Source: Aristolochia californica (lineage: Eukaryota > Streptophyta > Magnoliopsida > Piperales > Aristolochiaceae). From it: a stretch of DNA of 64,000 nt. The stretch covers positions 31,526,908 to 31,590,907 of the forward strand of contig JARWKL010000002.1 in the NCBI GenBank assembly GCA_029961685.1, read 5' to 3'. Made by a program: the position numbers and the translations under genes. The notes beneath the pieces were generated by a model. That model was not told where the DNA came from. It did not search any database and saw only the letters and a list, made by a program, of their open reading frames with translations. This document shows, piece by piece, positions 1 to 13,948 of the stretch (position 1 is the first letter of the stretch; the number at the start of each line of letters is the position of its first letter).

Positions 1-3000
1 GACTTATGGATTGGGTGTCAACACTTAGTTAAAAATCCCCCGCCTCTCCCTTTTCCCGACGATTGCAAAACCTAATATATAAAAACTCAAAAGAGTTTAC
101 AATCCCTTAAAATTATATACAGTTTTTGGAATGATCTCTCTCTACATTTGTGCATTTCCATTTTAGATGTATGCTTCTTTCTTAAATAAAAAATTGAGTT
201 TTCACTCGCCCTTCATATCGAAAACAATTTTCTCAAGATGGCAAATAGATCACAAAAAAATGAAAATTTTTGACTTTATGTATGGAAAAAATTTGAAACA
301 ATAACCAATGTAAGTAAAGAAAATTTTTTCACACACCACAAATGAACACAAAAGTTTTGTTATACAATTTTGTGAATTTCCACTAGTTCTACCCTAATAG
401 CTTGGAATTTTATAAGAAAGAGATTTCTACACATGTTTTAAATATGGATACGCATGCTTGAAACACGATAAAGATGCAACTGACCTATGGATCCAAACCT
501 TTTAGGGAGAACAAAAAAATCTCTTTAAATTCTAAAGTGAACGTGCAGTGGGATAATTCCCTGAGTCATACAAGCCATTATTTTTCCCATTTATAAAAAG
601 ATGACCTCGCAATCTTAGATGTCTGTAAAGTGATTTATCGGTCAGTCATGCATAATGGGCTATATTTTTATAACAAATGACTTATGGATTAGGAGTCAAC
701 ACTAAGTTAAAAATCCCTCGCCTATCCCTTTTCCCGATGATTGCAAAACCTAATTTATAAAAACTAAAAAGTGTTTTCAATCCCTTAAAATTACAGACAC
801 TTTTATGAATTATCTCTCTCTACCTTAGTGCATTTCCATTTTAGATGTATGCTTTTTTATAAAATGAAAACTTGAGTTTTCACTTTCCCTTCATCTTGTA
901 AACAATTTTGACAAGATGGCAAATAGATCACAACAAAATGAAAATTTTAGAGTTTATGAATGGAAAAAATTTCAAACATTAACAAATGTAAGTAAAGAAA
1001 ATTTATTCTCACACCACAAATGAACAAAAAAGTTTTGTTATCCAAGTTTGCCAAATTCCAATAGTTCAACCCTAAAGCTTGGAATTTTATAAGAAAGAGA
1101 TTTCTTCTACACATGTTTTAAAAATCGATATGCATGCTTGAAACATGTTAAAGATGCAAATGACCTATGGATCCAAACCTTTTAAAGAGAATAACAAAAG
1201 CTCATTAAATTCTCAAGTGAACATGCGGTGGGATATTTACTCGAGTCAAACAATCCATTATTTTTCCCACTTACAAAAAGCTGACCCAACAATCATAGAT
1301 GATTGAAAAGTGATTTATCGGTCAATCATGCATAACGGTCTATATTTTTGTAAGGAATGACTTATGGATTGGGTGTCAACACACAGTTAAAAATCCCCCG
1401 CCTCTCCCCTTTCCCGACGATTGCAAAACCTAATATATAAAAACTGATTATAGTTTACAATCCTTAAAATTATAGACACTTTTTGGAAATATCTCTCTCT
1501 ACATTTGTACATTTCCAATTTAGACGTATGTTTTTTTTAAAAAAAAATATGAGTTTTCACTTTCCCGTCAACTCGTACAGAATTTTGACAAGGTGGCAAA
1601 TAGATCACAACAAAATGAAAATTTTAGAGTTTATTGATGGAAAATTTTTGAAACAATAACAAATGTAAGTAAAGAAAATTTATTCACACACCACAAATGA
1701 ACACAAAATTTTTTTATCCAAATTTTGGAAATTCCACTAGTTCAACCCTAATAGCTTGGAATTTTATAAGAAAGAGATTTCTACACATATTTTAAATATG
1801 GATATGCATGCTTGAAACATGTTGAAGATGCAAATGACCTAATGATCCAAAACTTTTAAGGAGAACAACAAATGCTCATTAAATTCTAAAGTGAATGAGA
1901 GGTGGGATATTTACCTGAGTCAAATAAGCCATTATTTTGGCCATTTATAAAAGCTGACCTAACAATCTTAGATGATTGTAAAGTGATTTATCGGTCAATC
2001 ATGCCTAACAGGCTATATTTTTGTAAAAAATGACTTATGGATTGGGAGTTGTCCCTCAGTTAAAAATCCCCTGCCTTCGTCTTTTCCCGACGATTGCAAA
2101 ACCTAATATATAAAAACTAAATAGTGTTTGCAATCCCTTAAAATTACAGAAACTTTTATGAATTATCTTTCTCTACATTAGTTCATTTGCATTTTAGATG
2201 TATGTCTTTTTCTTAAATCAAAACTTGAGTTTTGACTTTTCCTTCATCTCATAAACAATTTTGACAAGATGGCAAATAGATCACAAGAAAATAAAAATTT
2301 TAGAGTTTATGTATGGAAAAAATTTAAAAGAATAACAAATGTAAGTCAAGAAAATTTATTCACACAGCACAAATGAACACAAAAGGTTTTTTATCCAAAT
2401 TAGGGAAATTCCAATCGTTCAACCCTAATATCTTTTAATTATATAAGAAAGAGATTTCTACACATGTTTTAAAAATGGATATGCATGCTTGAAACATGTT
2501 AAAGATGCAAATGACCTATGGATCCAAACCATTTAAACAGAATAACAAATGCTCATTAAATTCTCAAGTGAAAGTGCGGTGGGTGTGAAACAAGCCATTA
2601 TTTTGCCCATTTACAAAAATCTTACCTAACAATCATAGATGATTGTAAAGTGATTTATCATTCAATCATGTTAATAGGCTATATTTTTGTAAGAAATGAC
2701 TTATGGATTTGGAGTCAACACTCAGTTAAAAATACCCCACCTCCCCCTTTTACCGATGATTGCATAACCTAATATATAAAAACTAAAAAGAGTTTACAAT
2801 CCCTTAAAATTAAAGACAGTTTTTGGAATTATCTCTCTCTACATTTGTGCATTCGCATTTTAGATGTATGCTTTTTTCTTAAATCATAACTTGTGTTTTC
2901 ACATTCCCTTCATCTCCTAAATAAGTTTTACAAGATGGCAAATAGATCACAACAAAAAGAAAATTTTAGAGTTTATGGAAAAAAATTGAAACAACAAAAA

Positions 3001-6000
3001 ATGTAAGTAAAGAAAATTTATTCACACACCACAAATGAACACAAAAGTTTTGTTATCTAAGTTTGGGAAATTCCACTAGTTCAAACCTAATAGCTTGGAA
3101 TTTTATAAGAAAGAGATTTCTATACATGTTTTAAATATGGATATGCATGCTTGAAACATTTTAAAGATGAAAATGACCTATGGATCCAAACCTTTTAAGG
3201 TGAACAACAAATACTCATTAAATTCTAATGTGAACGTGGGGTGGAATATTTACCCGAGTCAAACAAGCCATTGTTTTACCCATTTACAAAAAGCTTACCT
3301 AACAATCTAAGATGATTGTAAAGTGATTTATCGGTCAATCAGGCATAACGGGCTATATTTTTGTAAGAAATGACTTATGGTTTGGGGGTAAACACTCAGT
3401 TAAATATCCCCCGCCTCCCCCTTTTTCCAACGGTTGTAAAACCAAATATATAAAAACTAAAAAGACTTTACGATCCCTAAAAATTACAGAAACTTTTTGG
3501 AATTATCTCTCTCAAGATTTGTGCATTTCCATTTTAGTTGTACGCTTTTTTTTGAATCAAAACTCGAGTTTTCAGTTTCCCTTCATCTCGTAATATTTTT
3601 TGACAAGATGGCAAATATATAACAAAAAATGAAAATTTTAGAGTTGATGTATGGAAAAAATTTAAAACAATAACAAATGTAAGTAAAGAAAGTTTATTCA
3701 CGCTCCACAAATGAACTCAAAAGTTTTGTTATCCAAGTTTGGAAAATTCCACTAGTTCAACCCTAATAGCTTGGAATTTTATAAGAAAGAGATTTCTGCA
3801 CATGTTTTAAATATGGATATGCAAGCTTTAAACATGTTAAAGATGCAAATGACCTGTGGATCCAAACCTTTTAAAGAGAATAACAAATACTCATTAAATT
3901 CTCAAGTGAATGTGTGGGGGAAATTTATGCGAGTCAAACAAGCCATTATTTTGCCCATTTACAAAAAGTTGACCTAACAATCATAGATTTTTGCAATGTG
4001 ATTTATCGGTCAATCATGTATAACGGGCTATATTTTTGTAAGAAATGACTTATGGATTGGGTGTCAACGAACAGTTAAAAATCCCCCGCCCTTCCCTTTT
4101 CCCGACACTTTCAAAACCTAATATAAAAACTAAAAAGAGTTTACAATCCCTAAAAATTATAGACACTTTGTGGAAATATCTCTCTCTACATCTGTACATT
4201 TCCATTTTAGACGCATGTTTTTTTCTTAAATGAAAATATGAGCTTTCACTTTCCCTTCATCTCGTAAACAATTTTGACAAGATGACAAATAAATCACAAC
4301 AAAATGAAAATTTTAGAGTTTTTGGAAGGAAAAAATTTGAAACAATAACAAATGAAAGTAAAGAAAATTTATTCACACACCACAAATGAACAATAAAGTT
4401 TTTGTTATCCAAGTTTGGGAAATTCCACTAGTTCAATCCTAATAGCTTGGAATTTTAGAAGAAAGAAATTTCTACACATATTTTTTATATGGATATGCAT
4501 GCTTGAAACATGTTATAGATGCAAATGACCTATGGATCCAAAACTTTTAAGGAGAACAACAAATGCTCATTAAATTCTAAAGTGAACGAGTTATGGGATA
4601 TTTACCCGGGCCAAACAAGCAATTATTTTGGCCATTTATAAAAAGCTGACCTAACAATCTTAGATGATTGTAAAGTGATTTATAGGTCAATCATGCGTAA
4701 CGGGCGATATTTTTGTAAAAAATGACTTATGGATTGGGAGTCATCACTCAATTAAAAATCCCCCGCCTCCCCATTTTCCCGATGATTGAAAACTTAATAT
4801 ATAAAAACTAAATAGTGTTTAAAATCCCTTAAAATTACAGACACTTTTATGAATTATCTCTCCCTACATTAGTGCATTTCCATTTTAGATGTATGTTTTT
4901 TTCCTAAATCAAAACTTGAGTTTTGACTTTCCCTTCATCTCATAAACAATTTTGACAAGATGGCAAATAGATCACAAGAAAATAAAAATTTTAGAGTGTA
5001 TGTATGGAAAAAATTTAAAAGAATAACAAATGTAAGTCAAGAAAAATTATTCACACACCACAAATGAACACAAAAGTTTTGTTATCCAAATTTTGGAAAT
5101 TCCAATAGTTCAACCCTAATATCTTTAAATTTTATAAGAAAGAGATTTCTACACATGTTTTAAAAATGGATATGCATGCTTGAAACATGTTAAAGATGCA
5201 AATGACCTATGGATCCAAACCATTTAAAGAGAATAAAAAATGCTCATTAAATTCTCCAATAAACATGCGGTGGGATATTTACCTGAGTCAAACAAGCCAT
5301 TATTTTGCCCATTTATAAAAACTTGACCTAACAATATTAGATGATTGTAAAGTGATTTATCAGTTAATCATGCGAAACGGGACATATATTTATAAGAAAT
5401 GACTTATGGATTGGGAGTCAACACTCAGTTAAAAATCACCAGCCTCCCCCATTTCCCGACGATTGGAAAATCTAATATATAAAAACTAAAAAGAGTTTTC
5501 AATCCCTATAAATTGTAGACACTTTTTGGAATTATCACTCTCTTCATTTGTGCGTTTCCATTTTAGATGTATGCTTTTTTCTTAAATCAAAACATGAGTT
5601 TTTACTTTCCCTTCATCTCGTAAACAATTTTGACAAAATGGCAAATAGATCACAACAAAATGAAAATTTTAGAGTTTATGTATGGAAAAAATTTAAAAGA
5701 ATAACGAATGTATGTAAAGAAAATTTATTCACACACCACAAATGAACACAAAAGTTTTGTTATCCAAGTTTTGGAAATTCCACTAGTTCAACCTTAATAG
5801 CTTGGAATTTTGTTAGAAAGAGATTTCTACACAAGTTTTAAATATGGATATGCATGCTTGAAACATGTTAAAGGTGAAAATGACATATGGATCTAAACCT
5901 TTTAAAGAGATAAACAAATTCTCATTAAATTCCCAAGTGAACGTGAGGTGGGATATTTACCCGAGTCAAAGAAGCCATTATTTTGTCGATTTATAAAAAG

Positions 6001-6078
6001 CTGACCTAATAATCATAGATGATTCTAAAGTGATTTATTGGTCAATCATCCGTAACGGGCTATATTTTTGTAAGAAAT

Positions 6079-6465
6079 GACATATGGATTGGGAGTCAAC
6101 ACTCAGTTAAAAATACCCCGCCTCCCCCTTTTCCCGTCGATTTCAAAACCTAATATATAAAAACTAAAAAGAGTTTACAATCCCTAAAAATTATAGACAC
6201 TTTTTGGAATTATCTCTCTCTACATTTGTGCATTTCCATTTTAGATGTATATTTTTTTCGTAAATCAAAACTTGTGTTTTCACTTTCCCTTCACATCATC
6301 AACAATTTTGACAAGATGGCAAATAGATCACAAAAAAATAAAATTTTTAGAGTTTATGTATGGAAAAAATTTAAAACAATAAAAAAACTAAGTAATGAAA
6401 ATTGATTCACACACCACAATTGAACACAAAAGTTTTGTTATCCTAATTTTGGAATTTCCACTAGT
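6079..6465 (+). repeat. Truncated unit with microhomology junction
   Basis: The unit stops at offset 387 and joins offset 18 of the next one at the shared pentamer TCAAC (6466-6470), because CTAGTTCAAC and AGTCAACACTCAG overlap there. About 308 bp are missing. The junction fits deletion by template switching or end joining at a 5-bp microhomology. Confidence 0.85.
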
Positions 6466-9400
6466 TCAACACTCAGTTAAAAATCCCCCACCTCCCCCTT
6501 TCCCCGACGATTGGAAAACCTAATATATAAAAACTAAAAAGAATTTACAATCCCTAAAAATTACAGACACTTTTTGGAATTATGTCTCTCTAGATTTGGG
6601 CATTTCCATTTTTTATGTTTGCTTTTTTCTTAAATATAAACTTGAGTTTTCATTTGCCCTTCATCTCCTAAATAATTTTGACAAGATGGCAAATAGATCA
6701 AAATAAAATGAAAATTTATGAGTTTATGTATGGAAAAAAATTTAAAAAAAAACAAATGTAAGTGAAGAAAATTTATTCACACTCCACAAATGAACACAAA
6801 AGTTTTGTGATCCAAGTTTTGGAATTTCCACTAGTTCAACCCTAATAGCTTGGAATTTTATAAGAAAGAGATTTCTACACATGTTTTAAATATGGATATG
6901 CATGCTTGAAACATGTTAAAGATGCAAATGACCTATGGATCAAAACCTTTTAAGGAGAACAACAAATGCTCATTAAATTCTAAAGTGAACGTGCGGTGGG
7001 ATATTTACCCGAGTCAAACAAGCCATTATTTTGCCCATTTATGAAAGCTGACCTAACAATCTTAGATGATTGTAAAGGGATTTCTCGGTCAATCATACGT
7101 AATAGGCTATATTTATGTAAGAAATGACTAATGGATTGGGAGTCAACACTCAGTTTAGAATCCCCCGCCTCCCCCTTTTCCGGACGATTACAAAACCTAA
7201 TACATAAAAAGTAAAAAGTGTTTACAATCCCATACAATTATAGACACTTTTATGAATTATCTCTCTCTACAGTAGTGCATTTCCATTTTAGATGTATGCT
7301 TTTTTCTGAAATCAAAACTTAAGTTTTCACTTCCCCTTCATCTCTTGAACAATTTTGACAAGTTGGCAAATCAATCACAAGAAAATTAAACTTTTAGAGT
7401 TTATGTATGGAAAATATTTAAAAGAATAACAAATGTAAGTAAAGAAAATTTATTCACACAGCACAAATAATCACAAAAATTTTTTTTATCCAAGTTTGGA
7501 AAATTCCACTTGTTCAACCCTAATATCAAGGAATTTTATAAGAAAGAGATTTCTACACATATTTTAAAAATGGATATGCATTCTTGAAACATGTTAAAGA
7601 TGAAAATGTCCTATGGAACCAAACCTTTTAAAGAGAATAACATATGCTGATTAAATTCTCTCAAGTGAACGTGCGGCGGGATATTTAGCAAAGTCAAACA
7701 AGCCAATGTTTTGCCCATTTACAAAAGCTGACCTAATAATCATTTATGATTGTAAAGTGATTTATCGGTCAATCATGCGTAACGGGCTATATTTTTATAA
7801 GAAACGACTTATGGATTGGGAGTCAACACTCAGTTAAAAATCCCTCGCATCCCCCTTTTCCCTACAATTTCAAAACCTAATATATAAAAACTAAAAAGAG
7901 TTCACAATCCCTAAAAATTACAGACACTTTTTGGAATTATCTCACTCTTCATTTGTGCATTTCTATTTTAGATGGATGTTTTTTTCTTAAAACAAAACTT
8001 GAGTTTTCACTTTCCCTTCATCTCATAAACTATTTCAACAAGATGGGAAATAGATCACAATGAAATAAATATTTTAGAATTTATGTATGGAAAAAATTTA
8101 AAACAATAACAAATGTAAGTACAGAAAAATTATCCACACACCACGAATGAACACAAAAGTTTTGTTATCCAAGTTTGGGAAATTCCACTAGTTCAACCAT
8201 AATTGCTTGGAATTTTATAAGAAAGAGATTTCTACACATTTTTTAAATATGGATATGCATGCTTGAAACATGTTAAAGATGAAAATGACATATGGATCAA
8301 AACCTTTTAAAAAGAAGAACAAATGCTCATTTATTCTCAAGTGAACATGCGAAGGGATATTTACCCGAGTCAAACAAGCCATTATTTTTCCCATTTACGA
8401 AAAGTTGACCTAACAATCTTAGATGATTTTAAAGTGATTTATATGTCAATCATTCGTAACTGGCAATATTTTTGTAAGAAATTACTTAAGGATTTGGAGT
8501 CAACACTCAGATAAAAATCCCCTCCCTCCCCTTTTTCCCAACGATTGCAAAACCTAATATATAAAAAATAAAAAGAGTTTACAAACCCTAAAAATTACAG
8601 ACAGTTTTTGGAATTATCTCTCTATACATTTGTGCATTTCCATTTTGGATGTATGCTTTTTTCTTAAATCAAAACTTGAGTTTTCACATTCCCTTCATCT
8701 CGTAAACAATTTTGACAAGATGGAAAATAGATGAAAGAAAATTGAAAATTTTAGAGTTTATGAATAGAAAAATTTAAAACATTAACAAATGTAAGTAAAG
8801 AAAATTTATTCACACACCACAAATGAACACAAAATTTTTGTTATCCAAGTTTGGGAAATTCCACTAGTACAACCCTAATTGTGTGGAATTTTATAAGACA
8901 AAGATTTCTACACATGTTTTAAATATCGATATGCATGATTGAAACATGTTAAACATGCAAATCACATATGGATCTAAATATTTTAAAGTGATTAACAAAT
9001 GCTCATTAAATTCTCAAGGGAACGTTCGGTGGGATATTTACCCATGTCAAAGAAGCCATTTTTTTTCCGACTTTGAAAAGGTTGATCTAATAATCATAGA
9101 TGATTCTAAAGTGATTTATCGATCAATCATGCATAACGAGCTATATTTTGGTAAAAAATGTTAAATGGATTATAGTCAACACTCACTTAAAAATCCCCCG
9201 CCTCCCCCTTTTCCCGACGATTGCAAAACCTTATATATAAAAAAAAAAAAAAGATTTTCAATCCCTACAAATTACTGACACTTTTTGGAATTATCTCTGT
9301 CTACATTTGTGCATTTCCATTTTAGATGTATGTTTTTTCTTAAATATACAATTGAGTTTTCACTTTCCCTGCATTTCGTAAATAATTTTGACCAGATGGC

Positions 9401-12400
9401 AAATAGATCAAAATGAAATGATAATTTTAGAGTTTATGTATGAAAAAAATTTAAAAAAATAACAAAAGTTAGTAAAGAAAATTTATTCACACTCCACAAA
9501 TGAACACAAAAGTTTTGTTATCCAAGTTTTGGAATTTCCACTAGTTCAACCCTAATAGCTTGGAATTTCGAAAGAAAGAGATTTCAACACATGTTTTAAA
9601 TATGGATATGCATGCTTGAAACATGTGAAAGATACAAATGACCTATGGATCCAAACCTTTAAAGGAGAACAACAAATGCTCATTAAATTTTAAAGTGAAA
9701 GTGCGGTGGAATATTTACCCGAGTCAAACAAGCCATTATTCTGCCCATTTATAAAAACTAACCTATCAATCTTAGATGATTTTAAAGTGATTGATCAGTC
9801 AATCATGCGTAATAGGCTATATTTTTTTAAGAAATGACTTATGGATTGGGAGTCAACACTCAGTTAAAAATCCCCCTCCTCACTCCTCTCCTGACGATTG
9901 TAAAACCTAATATGTAAAAACTAAAAAGTGTTTATAATCCCTTAAAATTACAGACACTATTATGAATTATCTCTCTCTACATTAGTGCATTTCCATTTTA
10001 GATGTATGCCTTAATCTGAAATCAAAACTTGAGTTTTCACTTTCCCTTCATCTCATAAACAATTTTAACAAGTTGGAAAATCGATCACATGAAAATGAAA
10101 ATTTTAGAGTTTATGGAAAATAATTAAAAGAATTAAAAATGTAAGTAAAAAAATTTATTCACACACCACAAATGAACACAAAATTTTTGTTATCCAAGTT
10201 TGGGAAATTCCACTACTTCAACACTAATAGCGGTGAATTTTATAGGAAAGTGATTGCTACACATGTTTTAAATATGGATATGCATGCTTGAAACATGTTA
10301 AAGATTAAAATGACCTATGAATCCAAACCTTTTAAAGAGAACAACAAATGCTCATTAAATTCTCAAGTGAATGTGTTGTGGGATATTTACCCGAGTCAAA
10401 GAGGCCATTATTTTGCCCATTTATTAAAAGTTGACTTAGCAATTTTATATGATTTTAAAGTGATTTATTGGTCCATCATGTGTAACAAGAAATAATTTTT
10501 TAATAAATTACTTATGGATTGCGAGTCAACACTTAGTTAAAAATCCCCGCTTCCCCTTTTTCCCGTCGATTGCAAAATGTAATATATAAAAACTAAAAAA
10601 ATTTTACAATCCCTAAAAGTTACAAACACTTTTTTGAATTATCTCTCTTTACATTAGTTCATTTCCATTTTAGATGTATGTTATTTTCTTAAATCAAAAC
10701 TTGAGTTTTCACTTTCTCTTCATCTCATAAACAATTTTGACAAGATGGCAAATAGATCACAAATAAATGAAAATTTTTGAGTTTATGTATGGAAAAAATT
10801 TAAAAGAATAACAAATGTATGTAAAGAAAATTTATTCACACACAACACAAACACTAAAGTTTTTTATCCAAGTTGTGCAAATTCCACTAGTTCAACCCTA
10901 ATATCTTGGAATTTTATAAGAAAGAGATTTCTACACATGTCTTCAATATGGATATGCATGATTGAAACGTGTTAAAGATGCAAATGACCTATGCATCCAA
11001 ACCTTTTAAAGAGAACAACGAATGCACATTAAATTCTCAAGTGAATGTGGGGTGGGATATTTACCCGAGTCAAACACGCCATTATTGAAAAAGTTGACCT
11101 AACAATCTTAGATGATTGTAAAGTGATTTATCGGTCAGTCATGCTTAATGGGCTATATTTTTGTAAGAAATGACATTTGGATTGGGAGTCGACAATCAGT
11201 AAAAAATCTCCTGCCTCCCCCTTTTCCCGACTATTGCAAAACCTAATATATAAAAACTAAAAAGAGTTCACAATCCCTAAATATTACAAGACACTCTTTC
11301 GAATTATCTCTCTCTATATTTGTGCATTTCCATTTTAGATGTATGCTTTTTTCTTAAATATAAACTTGAGTTTTCACTTTCCCTTCATCTCGTAAACAAT
11401 TTCGTCAAGATGGCAAATAGATAAAAATAAAATAAAATTTTTAAAGTTTATGTATGGAAAAAATTTAAAACAATAACAAATGTAATTAAAGAAAATTTAT
11501 TCACACTCCACAAATGAACACAAAAGTTTTGTCATCCAAGTTTTGGAATTTCCACTAGTTCAACCCTAATTGTTTGGAATTTTATAAGAAAGAGATTTCT
11601 AGACATGTTTTAAATATGGATATGCATGCTTGAAACATGTTAAAGATCCAAATGACCAATGGATATAAACCATTTCAAGGGAATAACAAATGCGCATTAA
11701 ATTGAAAAGTGAATGTGTGGTGGGATATTTAACCGAGTCAAACAAGCCATTACTTTGGCCATTGATAAAAAGTTGACCTAACAATCTTAGATGATTGTAA
11801 AGTGATTTATCGGTCAATCATGCGTAACGGGCTATATTTTTGTAAGAATATACTTATGGATTGGGAGTCAACACTCAAATAAAAACCCCCCGCGTCCGCC
11901 TGTTCCTGATGATTACAAAACATAAAATATAAAAACTAAAAAGAGTTTACAATCCCTAAAAATTACAGACAATTTTTTGAATTATCTCTCTCAACATTTG
12001 TGCGTTTCCATTTTAGATGTACGCTTTTTTCTTAAATCAAAACTTGAGTTTCCACTTTCCCTTCATCTCGTAAACAATTTTGACAAGATGGTAAATAGAT
12101 CAAAACAAAATGAAAATTTTAGAGTTTATGTATGGAAAAAATTTAAAACAATAACAAGTATAAGTAAAGAAAATTTATTCACACTCAAAAAATGAACACA
12201 AAAGTTTTTTTATCCAAGTTTGGGAAATTCCACTAGTTCAACCCTAATAGCTTGGAATTTTATAAGAAAGATATTTCTACACATGTTTTGAATATGGTTA
12301 TGCATGCTTGAAACATGTTAAAGATGAAAATGACCTATGGATCCAAACTTTGTAAAGAGAATAAAAAATGCTTATTAAATTCTCAAGTAAACGTGTGGTG

Positions 12401-13205
12401 GGATATTTACCTGAGTCAAAGACGCCATTATTTTTTTGATTTAAAAAAAATTAGACCTAACAATCATAAATGATTCTAAAGTGATTTATCGTTCAATCAT
12501 GCATAACAGGCTATATTTTGGTAAGAAATGACATATGGATTGGGGGTCAACACCCAGTTAAAAATCCCCCGCCTCCCCCTTTTGCCGACGATAGTAAAAC
12601 CTAATATATTAAAACTAAAAAGAGTTCACAATACCTAAAAATTATAGACACTTTTTGGAATTATCTGTCTCTACATTTGGGCATTTTCATTTTAGATGCA
12701 TGCTTTTTTCCTAAATCAAAACTTGAATTTTAACTTTCCCTTCATCTCGTAAAAAAATTTGACAAAATGGCAAATAGATTACAAAAAAATGAAAATTTTA
12801 GAGTTTATGTATGGAAAAAATTTGAAACAAAAGAAATGTAAGTAAAAAAAATTTATTCACACACCACAAATGAACAAAAATGTTTCGTTATGGTAGTTTC
12901 AGAAATTCCACAAGTTCAACCCATATGGCTTGGAATTTTATAAGAAAGAAATTTCTACACCTGTTTTAAATATGGACATGCATGCTTGAAACATGTTAAA
13001 GATGCAAATGACCTATGCAGTGAAACCTTTTAAAGAGAATAACAAATGCTCAATAATTCTCAAGTGAACTTGTGGAGGGATATTTACCCGAGTCAAACAA
13101 GCTATTATTTTGCCGAATTAAAAAAAGCTAACCTAACATGCAAAGATGATTCTAAAGAGATTTATCGGTCAATCATTTGTAATGGGCTATATTTTGGTAA
13201 GAAAT

Positions 13206-13948
13206 GACATATGGATTGGGAGTCAACACTCTGGTAAAAATCCCTCGCCTCCCCCTTTTTTTGGCGATTGCCAAACCTAATAAATAAAAACCAAAAAGAG
13301 TTTACAATTCCTAAAAATTACATACACTTTTAGGAATTATCTGTCTCTACATTTGTGCATTTCCATTTTAGATGTATGCTTTTTTCTTAAATCAAAACTT
13401 GTGTTTTCACTTTCCCTTCATCTCGTAAACAATTTTGACAAGATGGCAAATAGATTACAACAAAATGAAATTTTAGAGTTTATGTAAGGAAAAAATTTAA
13501 AAGAATAACAAAGGTATGTAAAGAAAATATATTCACAGCCCACAAATGAACACAAAAGTTTTTTAATCCAAGTCGTGCAAATTCCACTAGTTCAACCCTA
13601 AGTAAAAACAATTTATTCACACACCTCAAATGAACCAAAAAGTTTTGTTATACTAGTTTAGGAAATTCCACAAGTTCAACCCTAATAGCTTGGAATTTTA
13701 TACAAAAGTGATTTCTACAATTGTTTTAAATATGGCCATGCATGCTTGAAACATGTTAAAGATGCAAACCTTTTAAAGAGAACAACAAATGCTCATTAAT
13801 TATCAAGTGAACGTGCAGTGGGATATTTACCAGAGTCAAATAAGCCATTATTTTGCCCATTTACAAAAAGCTGACCTAATAATCATAGATGGTTGTAAAG
13901 TGATTTATCGGTCAATCATGAGTAACGGGCTATATTTTGATAAGAAAT
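13206..13948 (+). repeat. Lengthened unit (743 bp) with ~88-bp internal duplication
   Basis: The segment from GTATGTAAAG through TTCAACCCTAA (13514-13600) is repeated immediately as 13601-13690 in diverged form. The two copies differ at many positions, so they were probably joined by exchange between different units and not copied recently. A further deletion of about 17 bp lies near 13770, where GATGCAAACC skips the usual TGACCTATGGATCC. Confidence 0.75.

Noticed and set aside
6980..7237. Minus-strand ORFs across satellite units (also 11599-11817, 26265-26638, 31736-31921, 57953-58171)
   Set aside because: They fall at inconsistent monomer offsets or are antisense shadows of the forward open stretches, and are not kept in neighbouring units.
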